DNA from: an uncultured Bacilli bacterium
GTDB taxonomy: Bacteria; Bacillota_I; Bacilli_A; RF39; UBA660
Length of the DNA: 40,648 bases
NCBI GenBank assembly: GCA_944363795.1
Contig: CALVVG010000007.1
Coordinates: 1 to 40,648, forward strand
Direction of reading: 5' to 3'
In this document: piece after piece, positions 15,476 to 23,520 of the stretch
Position numbering within the stretch: the stretch's first letter is position 1
Layout: each line of letters begins with the position of its first letter
Translations under genes and position numbers: made by a program
The notes under the pieces: model-generated
The model's database searches: none
The model's input: the letters and a program-made list of their open reading frames with translations, nothing else
Told to the model about the DNA's origin: nothing

Positions 15476-16483
15476 TTATTTATCAAATAAATAATTTAAT
15501 GCATCATCAAATGTAGCAACCCCTTGTATTTTTATATCCAAATCAAATTCATTTTTTACTTCGATAGCTTCTTCATAATTTTCAACCGGGCAAAGAAATA
15601 TATCGGCATCATTTTTAGCAGCTCCCAAAAGTTTATATTTAACACCATCAATTTCACCAACAGTGCCATCTAAAGCTATGGTGCCAGTGCCGACAATTGT
15701 TCTACCAGCAGTTACATCTTCTTCTGTTATTAAATCATATATTGCTAAAGCAAGCATCAATCCTCCACTAGAACCAGATTCACTTGATTTGGTTTCTACA
15801 TTAACTTTAGGAATTGCTTCATATTCATAAGTTGTTAAAAAAGAAATACCAACTTTTAATCCATCATCTGTATTATATATTTTAGCATGACATTTTTTTT
15901 CTTTACCATTTCTTAAAACAACAAATTCAATAACATCCCCCTCTTTTTTATTTGTTATAATTTCTTTTAACTCTGTCAATTCATTAATAGCAGTTCCTTC
16001 TACTTTAATTATTTCATCATACATTTTTAAGTCAGTATCTGCTTCATCAGCTATATAAACTATGTTGTTTACTTCTTTTGTAATTTCAATTTCTTTGCCA
16101 GCCTTTTTAAAAGCTAAAATAGTTGCATTATCAATTGATGACTTCATATATAATTTTTCTAATTCCAATAGTTCTTCAACAGATTCATCTTCTCTAGTAA
16201 TTTCTTCTTGATCTACTAAATCCCAATTGGGTATTACATAAGAGAGTAAAATCATTGGTAATGTCCCTTTTACTAAGGAAACATAACTCATATTTAAAGA
16301 TCCATCAATATCATATTTATTATCTATATCAATTCTATCTCCTAGATTAACTATTCCCCCCGGCGTATAAACAACATATGGTAATTCATAAAAAAACAAG
16401 AAAATTATTATTCCCCAAATAATCAAAAATTTATAATTATCTACAATAAAATTCTTAATACTTTCATATATTTTATTAAACAA
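15476..16483 (-). CDS. Membrane-anchored PDZ-Lon serine protease (YlbL-like)
   Basis: 335 residues: one membrane helix at about 17-35, a PDZ domain around 120-200, and a C-terminal Lon-type (S16) proteolytic domain. The Ser/Lys dyad is visible as Ser239 in ESGSSGG and Lys282 in DGVKYKLLGA; the 43-residue spacing equals that of E. coli Lon (679/722). It should act outside the membrane. In B. subtilis YlbL contributes to cell-cycle/DNA-damage control by degrading YneA; whether that holds here is unknown. The start is TTG, five nucleotides after AGGTGA. It is divergent from a YlbJ-like gene, echoing the ylbJ-ylbL neighbourhood. Confidence 0.88.
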   Translation of the reverse strand: MFNKIYESIKNFIVDNYKFLIIWGIIIFLFFYELPYVVYTPGGIVNLGDRIDIDNKYDIDGSLNMSYVSLVKGTLPMILLSYVIPNWDLVDQEEITREDESVEELLELEKLYMKSSIDNATILAFKKAGKEIEITKEVNNIVYIADEADTDLKMYDEIIKVEGTAINELTELKEIITNKKEGDVIEFVVLRNGKEKKCHAKIYNTDDGLKVGISFLTTYEYEAIPKVNVETKSSESGSSGGLMLALAIYDLITEEDVTAGRTIVGTGTIALDGTVGEIDGVKYKLLGAAKNDADIFLCPVENYEEAIEVKNEFDLDIKIQGVATFDDALNYLFDK

Positions 16484-16524
16484 TTAAATCACCTTATTTA
16501 ATTATAGCAAAAAAGGATTTATAT

Positions 16525-17346
16525 ATGAAAAGAAATTTTATTTATTTGACAATTTTTATACTTATTATTTTAATTTTTCAAAATTATTCTTTGGTATTAT
16601 CTAGCACTATAAATGCAGTTAATATTTGGTTATATAAAGTATTTCCTTATTTGTTTATAATGATCATTATAAATGATACATTAGTTAATTTTGATTTAGA
16701 AAGTAAATTTAAAAATACTTCCATCTATATTTTTATTATGTCTTTGTTATCTGGGAGTCCAACATCAGCTGTAATTATTAATAATTTATATCAAAAAAAT
16801 ATATTAAGCAAAAATGATGCTAATTTAACCTTATTATTTACTTATTTTGCTAATCCATTATTTTTATATACCATGTTAAATTCCATATTTAATGATAAAG
16901 CTATTACCATTAAATTAATAGCTATTCACTATCTTAGTAACATAATAATCTATTTTTTATTTAAAAAAAAATTAGAACAATCTAATATAACTCAAAATAA
17001 AATTACTTTTGATATATCAGATTCAATAAAAAAAGCCATGAATACTACTACCATGGTTTTAGGTGCTATCACTTTTTATTTAGTCATAAGTAATATATTA
17101 TCTTTGAATTTATTTGTAAGAGGTTTATTAGAAATGACTCAAGGCTTAAATCAATTAATAGGTTTAGACATTTCTTTTAAAGAAATAATAACTATGATTT
17201 TTATTTCTTTTGGAGGTCTTTCTATTCATACACAAGTTAAATGTATTTTAAACGAATCTAATTTAGAATATAAATATTTTTTAAAAGGCAGAATTTACCA
17301 AACCATTATTAGCATAATATTAACAATCGTTACCCAAACATGTTAA
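16525..17346 (+). CDS. YlbJ-like integral membrane protein
   Basis: 273 residues, about seven hydrophobic segments, with family hallmarks VFPYLFIMIIIND, LLSGSPTSAVIINNLY and FTYFANPLFLYTM. YlbJ belongs to the nucleoside-recognition (Gate) membrane family and in B. subtilis is needed for spore cortex. Here it is shorter than the roughly 400 residues of YlbJ and no spore gene set is visible, so the role may differ. AAAAGGATTTAT precedes ATG. Only 41 bp separate it from the divergent YlbL-like gene, so their promoters must overlap. Its 3' end overlaps the convergent prepilin-like gene by 27 bp. Confidence 0.75.
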   Translation: MKRNFIYLTIFILIILIFQNYSLVLSSTINAVNIWLYKVFPYLFIMIIINDTLVNFDLESKFKNTSIYIFIMSLLSGSPTSAVIINNLYQKNILSKNDANLTLLFTYFANPLFLYTMLNSIFNDKAITIKLIAIHYLSNIIIYFLFKKKLEQSNITQNKITFDISDSIKKAMNTTTMVLGAITFYLVISNILSLNLFVRGLLEMTQGLNQLIGLDISFKEIITMIFISFGGLSIHTQVKCILNESNLEYKYFLKGRIYQTIISIILTIVTQTC

Positions 17347-17886
17347 ATCTAAGTTTGAAAAGTCTCTAGTATTTCCCACATAACTAAGCACTATATCATC
17401 TATTAAATTATTATTAGTAGAAGAATTTTTTTCATTGGCTGTATTTATTTCAATTTGAATTTGTAATGTATAAATTCTTTCGTTTTCAGCTTTAGTATCT
17501 TGATTATAATAAACATTAGCTTTTTTAAAATTTAAGGTTCCGTCCTTTATCGTCCATTTTCTAACAACTCCATTGGATGCAGTATATCTAAAGCTATCAT
17601 TTGTAGCATTAATACGAGCAATTTTACCACTTTCAAAAGCAAATTCTACTATTAATGCTTCATTGGTACTATAATCTGAAATATTATTTATAACATTTCC
17701 ATTTAAATCATTTTCTACCATTCTTAATATCTCTGCTCTATTTAATTGATTATTTATAGCATATTCATTATTGTTTTCCTCATTATTTAAATCTATTAGC
17801 AATCTAATCATAAATACAAGAACTATCGATATTAAAGCTATACTAATTATTACTTCAATTAAAGTAGTACCTTTATTATTTAACAT
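17320..17886 (-). CDS. Prepilin-like protein with type IV methylation motif
   Basis: 188 residues. The N-terminus reads NNKG, cleavage point, TTLIEVIISIALIS: a type III signal with Gly-1 and Glu+5, followed by a long hydrophobic helix to about residue 29, as in type IV pilins and ComG/Gsp pseudopilins. The rest is a hydrophilic beta-rich domain, ending in a possible disulfide pair (CLGNDC). It is likely a minor pilin with a ComGF/GspJ-like size. AGGAGGTTAAAT precedes ATG. It was cotranscribed with the two upstream genes until the IS landed 30 nt before its start; what now transcribes it is unclear. Confidence 0.75.
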   Translation of the reverse strand: MLNNKGTTLIEVIISIALISIVLVFMIRLLIDLNNEENNNEYAINNQLNRAEILRMVENDLNGNVINNISDYSTNEALIVEFAFESGKIARINATNDSFRYTASNGVVRKWTIKDGTLNFKKANVYYNQDTKAENERIYTLQIQIEINTANEKNSSTNNNLIDDIVLSYVGNTRDFSNLDLTCLGNDC

Positions 17887-17981
17887 ATTTAACCTCCTAT
17901 TCTATACTTATTACTGGACAGTTTTTTATAGATACATATGGGAAATTTTTATATTAACTTTCCATTTTTATTTTTAATTGA

Positions 17982-18043
17982 ATAAACAACTACTTTTTGT
18001 TATTATTAAATTGTAAAAAAATATAGTAAAGGTAGTTGTTTAT
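17982..18043 (+). promoter_or_regulatory. Hairpin hiding the transposase ribosome site
   Basis: ATAAACAACTAC (17982-17993) pairs perfectly with GTAGTTGTTTAT (18032-18043), extended by TTTT with GAAA. The 3' arm contains the AAAGG Shine-Dalgarno and the first two bases of ATG 18042. A possible TATAGT -10 box (18022-18027) lies in the loop, so transcripts started inside would lack the 5' arm and be translated. Transcripts entering from outside would fold it and be silent. This is the strategy known from IS10 and IS50. Confidence 0.65.
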
Positions 18044-19223
18044 GTCTAAATTATATAATAATATTATTGATGTTGTAAATAGGTTTAAATCTTATTTTTC
18101 TAATTTTACAAGTTCTAAAACTTTTCTTAATTTTGTTCCTCTTTATTTTTATTCTTTAATCGATTCTGAATCCATTACTTATTCTAAAAATGCTCTTTCT
18201 TTATTTAATTCTTTTAACGATTCTATTAGACTTGATTCTCATTATAAAAGAATTTATCGTTTTTTACACAATCCTAATTTTTCAGTTTATAACATCTTTA
18301 ATGATATTGTTAAAGATGTTTTATCTCGCCATAAAATTGCTCACAACGATAATAACATTCATATTTCTTTTGATCACATGTTTAACAAAACTAATTACAC
18401 TATTTTAATGTTCACTCTTCGCATTGGTAAACAAGGTATTCCTATTTACTTTGATGTTTTCGAAGGAACTGATGGTGAATTTCACGGTGATGCTTTCAAA
18501 AACGTTAACATTAAAAAGGGGATTCTTTATTGTCATGACTTAATTAAATCTTTTTTCCCTAATGCTAACATTATCTTTCTTGCTGATAGATGGTTTGGTA
18601 ATTTATTTCCTTTAATGGAATACATTAATTCCATTGGTGATACTTTTGTTTTTCGTTGTAAACAAAACCTTAAAGTTTTTTATCAATTATATCCCGAAAA
18701 TCATAAAATTTGGATTCCTATTATTAAGCTTCCTCACCTAGTCCATGCTTCTAAATTATATAACAATTTAGAATTTACTAGAAAAAAATATATTTACAAT
18801 CTAGCTTACTGTAAGAGTAAAGACCATAAAGAAGCATGGCTCCTTATTACTAATGGCAATCCTAAAGTTGCCAAAATGCTTTATGGTTATCGTTTTGGTA
18901 GTATTGAGTTTTTATTTAAATCACAAAAGACTAATGGTTTCTATATTGAAGAATGTGGCATTAAAAAAATTAATGCTTTTCGCAATCTTTATTCTCTTGT
19001 TTGTATTGCTAATATTTTCTTAACATGTCTTGGTACGGAAATTTCTAAAAATTCTAAGTGTTACAAAAATATTGGTTTTGTTACTACTAGAAGAAACACC
19101 AAAACTAATAATAGATATCGAGTTATTTCTAGATTTAGAGCAGGTCTCACGTTATTTAAAATGGCCATTAATTCTTCTAGATATTTTAGATTACCTATTA
19201 CTTTTACTTTATATGATACCTAG
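18042..19223 (+). CDS. IS4-superfamily transposase
   Basis: 393 residues from ATG 18042; a TTG six bases earlier is inside the hairpin and is less likely. Predicted catalytic triad: Asp111 (ISFDHM), Asp182 (FLADRWFGN), Glu289 with Lys296 in YGYRFGSIEFLFKSQK, which resembles the Y-R-E-K signature of IS4-type enzymes with one extra residue between R and E. The C-terminal region is basic. The reading frame is complete. Coding bases are richer in T than neighbouring genes read on their own sense strand, in keeping with a foreign origin. Confidence 0.88.
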   Translation: MSKLYNNIIDVVNRFKSYFSNFTSSKTFLNFVPLYFYSLIDSESITYSKNALSLFNSFNDSIRLDSHYKRIYRFLHNPNFSVYNIFNDIVKDVLSRHKIAHNDNNIHISFDHMFNKTNYTILMFTLRIGKQGIPIYFDVFEGTDGEFHGDAFKNVNIKKGILYCHDLIKSFFPNANIIFLADRWFGNLFPLMEYINSIGDTFVFRCKQNLKVFYQLYPENHKIWIPIIKLPHLVHASKLYNNLEFTRKKYIYNLAYCKSKDHKEAWLLITNGNPKVAKMLYGYRFGSIEFLFKSQKTNGFYIEECGIKKINAFRNLYSLVCIANIFLTCLGTEISKNSKCYKNIGFVTTRRNTKTNNRYRVISRFRAGLTLFKMAINSSRYFRLPITFTLYDT

Positions 19224-19284
19224 GTTGTCTACAGAATCTATATGTTAAATATTAGCAATTTATTTGCTATATTTTGATATGCAA

Positions 19285-19352
19285 AATATCCATAGAATTC
19301 GTATAATCCTATGGATATTATTACTATCGGGCGTACATTTACGCTCGTTTTT
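19285..19352 (+). terminator. Hairpins ending the IS transcript
   Basis: An 11-bp stem AATATCCATAG/CTATGGATATT (19285-19295 with 19309-19319) is followed by CGGGCGTA/TACGCTCG (19328-19335 with 19340-19347) and five Ts. The second looks like a true terminator. Confidence 0.55.
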
Positions 19353-19390
19353 ATTAGGTTTTACCTATTATTTTTTAAAACTGTCCAGTA

Positions 19391-20272
19391 TTAAGCTATT
19401 CTATAGGGATTGCTTTCTAAACCATTGCCATCATTCCACGAAATAGTACTATTTAAATAAAATACTGGACGAATATAAAAAGCTTTTTCTACTGTTTCAT
19501 TTTTTAGCAATCCTGTATTATCTATATAATAATTAGAATTATTAGTATCATAGTTTCTAGTAATTAACCAATTATTTTCGCCGTTATTTAACCAATTATT
19601 TGTAGATATCATATTATAATCATTCCAATTATCCACAGATGATGCATAATTATAATCACTTATATACATCAAACCTATTTTACAATTTACTATAGTTCCA
19701 TCTTCATTTATTTCTGAATCATAGATTTCTTTAATAGAATCTAAATTATATTTTATACCACTTACATAATAATCATTTATACTTATTTTATTTTGCCAAA
19801 TTTCATTAAATGTGTAATAAAAAGTATCATTTAGATAACTATACATATATGTATTAATATAATGATTAGTATCTGTTGTATCAAATGTTATTGGCCCAAT
19901 ACTATTTTTTTTAATAATTTTTATTTTTCCATCTATTACTCCAATTATTCGATATAAGTTGTCTTCGGGACAAACTTCTTCATTACTACCAAAACAAATA
20001 TAATTATTGGGATTATCACCAACATATCTATAAGAATAATCTAAAGAACTATTTTCCAATTTATCATTTAATTGTACTAATCCTAACTCATTACTATGGT
20101 TTATTAAATATTTTTTTAATGTCGAATCTGCTATATCTTCTTTTATTTCAGTTTTTATATTATTAAGTAAAGTTCGATTATTAACTAAATTTTCCACTAT
20201 AAATAAAAGCATTAATAAAAATAATAAAAAGAAAGAATAAACCATAGTTGTTGACATAAAACCTTTTTTCAT
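19391..20272 (-). CDS. Prepilin-like anchored protein with DUF6273-like domain
   Basis: 293 residues. It begins MKKGFMSTTMVYSFF, a short basic leader with Gly before a helix of about 22 residues. That looks like a type III (prepilin) signal, but position +5 is Thr, not Glu. The outer part has YICFGSNEEVCPEDNLYRIIGV, two repeats of NWL, and ends IRPVFYLN with a GNGLESNPYRI tail, a pattern I associate with DUF6273-like domains of Firmicute surface proteins. Two Cys may form a disulfide. AGGTGGTTT precedes ATG; the gap to the gene upstream is 7 nt. The stop codon lies at the very edge of the IS. Confidence 0.7.
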   Translation of the reverse strand: MKKGFMSTTMVYSFFLLFLLMLLFIVENLVNNRTLLNNIKTEIKEDIADSTLKKYLINHSNELGLVQLNDKLENSSLDYSYRYVGDNPNNYICFGSNEEVCPEDNLYRIIGVIDGKIKIIKKNSIGPITFDTTDTNHYINTYMYSYLNDTFYYTFNEIWQNKISINDYYVSGIKYNLDSIKEIYDSEINEDGTIVNCKIGLMYISDYNYASSVDNWNDYNMISTNNWLNNGENNWLITRNYDTNNSNYYIDNTGLLKNETVEKAFYIRPVFYLNSTISWNDGNGLESNPYRIA

Positions 20273-20279
20273 AAACCAC

Positions 20280-20849
20280 CTATATTTCTAAAGACACGTA
20301 ATGTGTATCACAAAAAGTATTATCTCCTGGAATACAACGAGTTATTTTGCCATCTTCATTTGTCTCACTAAATTCTATAACTAAATATGTATCATAATTA
20401 TCTTTATTTAAAGTATTAAGATAGCTATTTAAACTATAACTTAAATTACTAGTGTCACACTTAGTATTGGAACTATCTTTACAATCTCTTAAAAGCTCGG
20501 AACTTACCAAAACTATTTGATTAATATTAAAACCATTAAATAATGTATTAAAAGATGATTTCATATTATTTGTTATATTAGTATCTATAAACATGCCATC
20601 AAAATCAGGGCCAATATTAATGACATAACTTCTATTAAAAACATACTCTTTTAATGCCTCGATATCAGAATATTTTTCCAGAAAGTTACGAACATAATTA
20701 GCCTTATAAATGTGTGATACATCATCATAATATAATCTTCTTTCTTCTTTAACTACTATATCATTATAAGAACTATAAAGATATAAAAGAGATGCAGATA
20801 AGATAACAACAGTAATAACTGTCTCAATAAAAACAAAGCCTTTTTTCAT
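20280..20849 (-). CDS. Prepilin-like protein with type IV methylation motif
   Basis: 189 residues, first gene of the prepilin-like operon. The leader MKKG is followed by FVFIETVITVVILSAS, giving Gly-1 and Glu+5, then a hydrophobic helix to about residue 28. The C-terminal half has two Cys pairs (CKDSSNTKC and CIPGDNTFC) that could be disulfides. It is probably a minor pilin or pseudopilin. No pilin ATPase, membrane platform or peptidase gene is in the window, so assembly proteins must be elsewhere. AGGAGATAATC precedes ATG and a promoter lies upstream. Confidence 0.75.
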   Translation of the reverse strand: MKKGFVFIETVITVVILSASLLYLYSSYNDIVVKEERRLYYDDVSHIYKANYVRNFLEKYSDIEALKEYVFNRSYVINIGPDFDGMFIDTNITNNMKSSFNTLFNGFNINQIVLVSSELLRDCKDSSNTKCDTSNLSYSLNSYLNTLNKDNYDTYLVIEFSETNEDGKITRCIPGDNTFCDTHYVSLEI

Positions 20850-20896
20850 GATTATCTCCTAATATATATTTTTTAATCCTCTTATCTTATATTAAA

Positions 20897-20925
20897 ATCA
20901 TAACAAAATTAGTATTAAAAATCAA
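20897..20925 (-). promoter_or_regulatory. Promoter of the prepilin-like operon
   Basis: TTGATT (20920-20925), 17-bp spacer, TATGAT (20897-20902) on the minus strand, 47 nt before the first start codon. Confidence 0.6.
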
Positions 20926-20967
20926 TCACAAAAAAACTCTTAACATATAATATTATAGGTGATCAAA

Positions 20968-21150
20968 ATGTATCCTTGTAAAAGACCAGGAAGTGGTTTA
21001 ACTATAATAATATTATTCATTTTAGCTATTTTAATTTTTTATCAACTTATAATTACTTTAATTTTGCCTTTTAGATGGAACATTTTTGTTTTAATATTTG
21101 AAGTATTTTTGTTTTTCTTTTTTCTAGGCCGCATTATATGGCCTTATTAA
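20968..21150 (+). CDS. Small membrane protein, 60 aa
   Basis: Begins MYPCKRPGSGLTI and has two hydrophobic helices, about residues 10-30 and 36-55, ending RIIWPY. I do not recognise the family. AGGTGA stands five nucleotides before ATG 20968; a GTG at 20959 lies inside the ribosome site and is rejected. A TATAAT lies at about 20946-20951, with a poor -35. It is the only plus-strand gene in this stretch and overlaps the end of the convergent SpoIVFB-like gene by 17 bp. Confidence 0.6.
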   Translation: MYPCKRPGSGLTIIILFILAILIFYQLIITLILPFRWNIFVLIFEVFLFFFFLGRIIWPY

Positions 21151-21880
21151 ATCTTTCTTTTAGTTTCTCTTTTTCGGATATAATTTTATTATTATGTTTA
21201 AAATATTGATATGTATCTAATTTTAATATATCCAATGTACCTTCTTTAGTACTAATATATTTAAATTCATATTTATTTAAATATCGTTCTAATAAAAATT
21301 TATTATATAAATATTTATAATTTTTCCACGCATAATAAGTTTTTACTAAAAACAATCCAACCAATAAATAATTATTTAAAGAGAACCAATAATTACTTAA
21401 AACATATAATATTAAAAAAATTAAGGATACAATTAAATAAATATAATAAGATTGTTTATAAGAAAATATTTTATTTAATAAGCTATTTAATATAATACTG
21501 CCATCTAATGGTATTATAGGAAGTAAATTAAATATCATAATACTAATATTATATTTATAAAAAAGAAATTTAGTATATTGTGTTATTGGTAATAAATTAA
21601 TGATAATAAATATTAATAATTGAAATATAATACCAGAAGATGCAATAATTAATTCTTTAGAAATCGGAGTATTAATATCTTTATTAATTTTAGTAACTCC
21701 ACCGAAAGGATAAATATTAACAGATACTATTTCAAATTTAAAATATTTAATAAATAATATATGACCTAATTCATGAAATAATACTATAAAAAAAATAATT
21801 AAACCAATTTTTAAATAGCCACATAAAAAAAGAAGAAATAGAAAATAAAACGTTAAAAAATTAATTTTGATATTCTTCAT
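21134..21880 (-). CDS. Site-2 (M50) intramembrane protease, SpoIVFB-like
   Basis: 248 residues, at least six hydrophobic segments. The zinc motif HELGH is at residues 36-40, and the second conserved site appears as NLLPIIPLDG at about 115-125, with the Asp as third ligand. The short C-terminal soluble part replaces the CBS domain of B. subtilis SpoIVFB. In B. subtilis this protease cleaves pro-sigmaK and follows mreBCD-minCD-spoIVFA. Here it follows mreC-mreD and a SpoIVFA-like gene, with a 20-bp overlap to the latter. The substrate is unknown, and no sporulation genes are seen nearby, so a role in envelope regulation is also possible. Confidence 0.85.
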   Translation of the reverse strand: MKNIKINFLTFYFLFLLFLCGYLKIGLIIFFIVLFHELGHILFIKYFKFEIVSVNIYPFGGVTKINKDINTPISKELIIASSGIIFQLLIFIIINLLPITQYTKFLFYKYNISIMIFNLLPIIPLDGSIILNSLLNKIFSYKQSYYIYLIVSLIFLILYVLSNYWFSLNNYLLVGLFLVKTYYAWKNYKYLYNKFLLERYLNKYEFKYISTKEGTLDILKLDTYQYFKHNNKIISEKEKLKERFNKAI

Positions 21881-22457
21881 ATTTTATAAATTCATTATCC
21901 TTTTTAATTACTAAATATAAATATTCATTAATTGTTTCTCCAATAATGGTATCCTTTTCAATATAATCATATAAATTAACTGAAATATTATCTAAATTAC
22001 CATACCAAATATCTACTCCATCTACACCTTGAATAATAATTGTATTACCATAACCTTCTTTTTCACCATTGTAAACTACAACACCACTACCTATACTATT
22101 GACTAAAGATTTATTACTAACAGTTAACTTTTCTCCATCTAAATAATCTTCTATATTTTTATAAACTATTTTTCCGTTAAAAACAGTAGTTGCATTATCA
22201 TTTTTAGGTAATACTTCTCCAAATAGATCCTCATACCAACTTTTTATCTTGGTAAATGGCAAAGACTCTGTAAACACATATTCTTGATATAACAATAGAT
22301 TTTTATCACTTATATTGGTAAAAATAATACTGATTAAAAAAAATATTATTCCTAGCATAATTTTAGTAATATATTTACTAATTATTTTTTTATTGAATTT
22401 TATATTTTTATCAAAAGATTTTTTTTTATTTTTGAATCTTGCTAGATATTCATCCAT
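21861..22457 (-). CDS. SpoIVFA-like membrane protein with degenerate M23 domain
   Basis: 198 residues: basic N-terminus, one membrane helix at about residues 31-48, then a LytM/M23-like region (SGVVVYNGEKEGYGNTIIIQGVDGVDIWYGNL in outline) in which I see no H-x-H or H-x3-D zinc ligands, so it is probably not a peptidase. B. subtilis SpoIVFA likewise has a degenerate M23 domain and holds SpoIVFB inactive. Order and overlap with the protease gene support the same pairing. AGGTGA, whose TGA is the mreD stop codon, lies five nucleotides before ATG. Confidence 0.78.
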   Translation of the reverse strand: MDEYLARFKNKKKSFDKNIKFNKKIISKYITKIMLGIIFFLISIIFTNISDKNLLLYQEYVFTESLPFTKIKSWYEDLFGEVLPKNDNATTVFNGKIVYKNIEDYLDGEKLTVSNKSLVNSIGSGVVVYNGEKEGYGNTIIIQGVDGVDIWYGNLDNISVNLYDYIEKDTIIGETINEYLYLVIKKDNEFIKYEEYQN

Positions 22458-22462
22458 CTAAC

Positions 22463-22849
22463 TCACCTATAATATTTTATGTTGCTGTAATCTTTTTTAT
22501 AACAAATAATAATAAATATGCTATTAATAATAAAAACATTTATAATTTCTATTAATGTGATATTAGAATATATTAAATTGCTAAAAAAGTAGTAACTAAC
22601 TACAAAAAATAAATTAACTAAATAGTAATATATTAAATTATTATAATTAAATTTAAATATATATTTTCTAATTAAATAACATAATATTAAAAATATTGTG
22701 TTAAACAAGAATGTATTTAAAATAAAATCAATTAACAATCCTAAAGAAATATTATATATCAAACTTTTACAATTGATATTTAGTAAAAAGAAATAAGAAA
22801 TATAATTAGTATAATTATAAATTAAAAGATCAATCAATAAATTTAACAT
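22463..22849 (-). CDS. mreD: MreD-like membrane protein
   Basis: About 128 residues, nearly all hydrophobic, with four to five predicted helices; MreD proteins are usually 160-175 residues. It has little sequence signature, so the name comes from its place directly after mreC and before the SpoIVFA/B-like pair. The ATG at 22849 directly follows the mreC stop (TAATATG); upstream TTG codons inside mreC are possible but lack a ribosome site. It ends with TGA inside the AGGTGA of the next gene. Confidence 0.65.
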   Translation of the reverse strand: MLNLLIDLLIYNYTNYISYFFLLNINCKSLIYNISLGLLIDFILNTFLFNTIFLILCYLIRKYIFKFNYNNLIYYYLVNLFFVVSYYFFSNLIYSNITLIEIINVFIINSIFIIICYKKDYSNIKYYR

Positions 22850-22850
22850 A

Positions 22851-23501
22851 TTAACCAACAATATATAGATAATTTAAATTATCTATATTATAATCTAATT
22901 CTACTATAATATTTTTTTCAATTTGAGTATTATTAAGTCTTATCTCTTTTACTTTACCAACGTATAAATCTCCAGTTATATTTCCTAAGCCAGAAGTAAA
23001 TATTAAATCTCCTACTTTTATATTATCATAATTATTTAAATCACTCACTATCAATAAATTATTTCTAAATTTAAGTATTCCATAACAATCATTAATTTTA
23101 ACTGATATATTACTATTTTTATTTGTTATTAATCGAACATCACTATACTCTGATTCTACTTTTTCTATAATACCAACCAATCCTTTTTCTCCAATAACAG
23201 CCATACCTTTTTTTATCGCATCATTACTACCTTTATAAATTTTTAATATATCTTTATATTCATATACATCTCTAAACATAACTTTACTTATTATTAAATT
23301 CAAATTACTTTCTAGCTTAAAATTATTACTTTTTAATAAATTATTGTAATCATTTTCAATACTAGAACAATATGTATTAGTTATATTTTCTAATTGTAAA
23401 TTAGAATCGAATGACATAAAAATCCTACTTATATTACTACTAAATATAATAAGTAAAAAAATAATAAGTAATATAATATAATCTCTATACTTTTTTATCA
23501 T
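22851..23501 (-). CDS. mreC: Rod shape-determining protein MreC
   Basis: MreC is an extracytoplasmic scaffold of the elongasome that shapes lateral wall growth. It has 216 residues, shorter than the typical 280: one membrane helix at about 8-28, a short coiled coil, then the beta domain with KGSNDAIKKGMAVIGEKGLVG, SDVRLITNKNSNISVKI and KVGDLIFTSGLGN, all classic MreC blocks. No mreB is in this cluster. It lies 19 nt after a SPOR-like gene and overlaps nothing upstream. Confidence 0.9.
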   Translation of the reverse strand: MIKKYRDYIILLIIFLLIIFSSNISRIFMSFDSNLQLENITNTYCSSIENDYNNLLKSNNFKLESNLNLIISKVMFRDVYEYKDILKIYKGSNDAIKKGMAVIGEKGLVGIIEKVESEYSDVRLITNKNSNISVKINDCYGILKFRNNLLIVSDLNNYDNIKVGDLIFTSGLGNITGDLYVGKVKEIRLNNTQIEKNIIVELDYNIDNLNYLYIVG

Positions 23502-23520
23502 ATTATTATTATGGTTATGT

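Larger units (their letters stand above)
17913..19389 (+). mobile_element. IS4-superfamily insertion sequence
   Basis: About 1477 bp with inverted ends sharing TACTGGACAGTTTT (17912-17925 and, reversed, 19377-19390). It encodes one DDE transposase. The only target repeat I see is ATT on both sides (17910-17912 and 19390-19392). Restoring the gap gives a 30-bp spacer between two prepilin-like genes with the ribosome site and stop codon intact, so it inserted between the genes without breaking them. It carries a hairpin hiding its own ribosome binding site and terminator-like hairpins at the right end. Confidence 0.88.
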
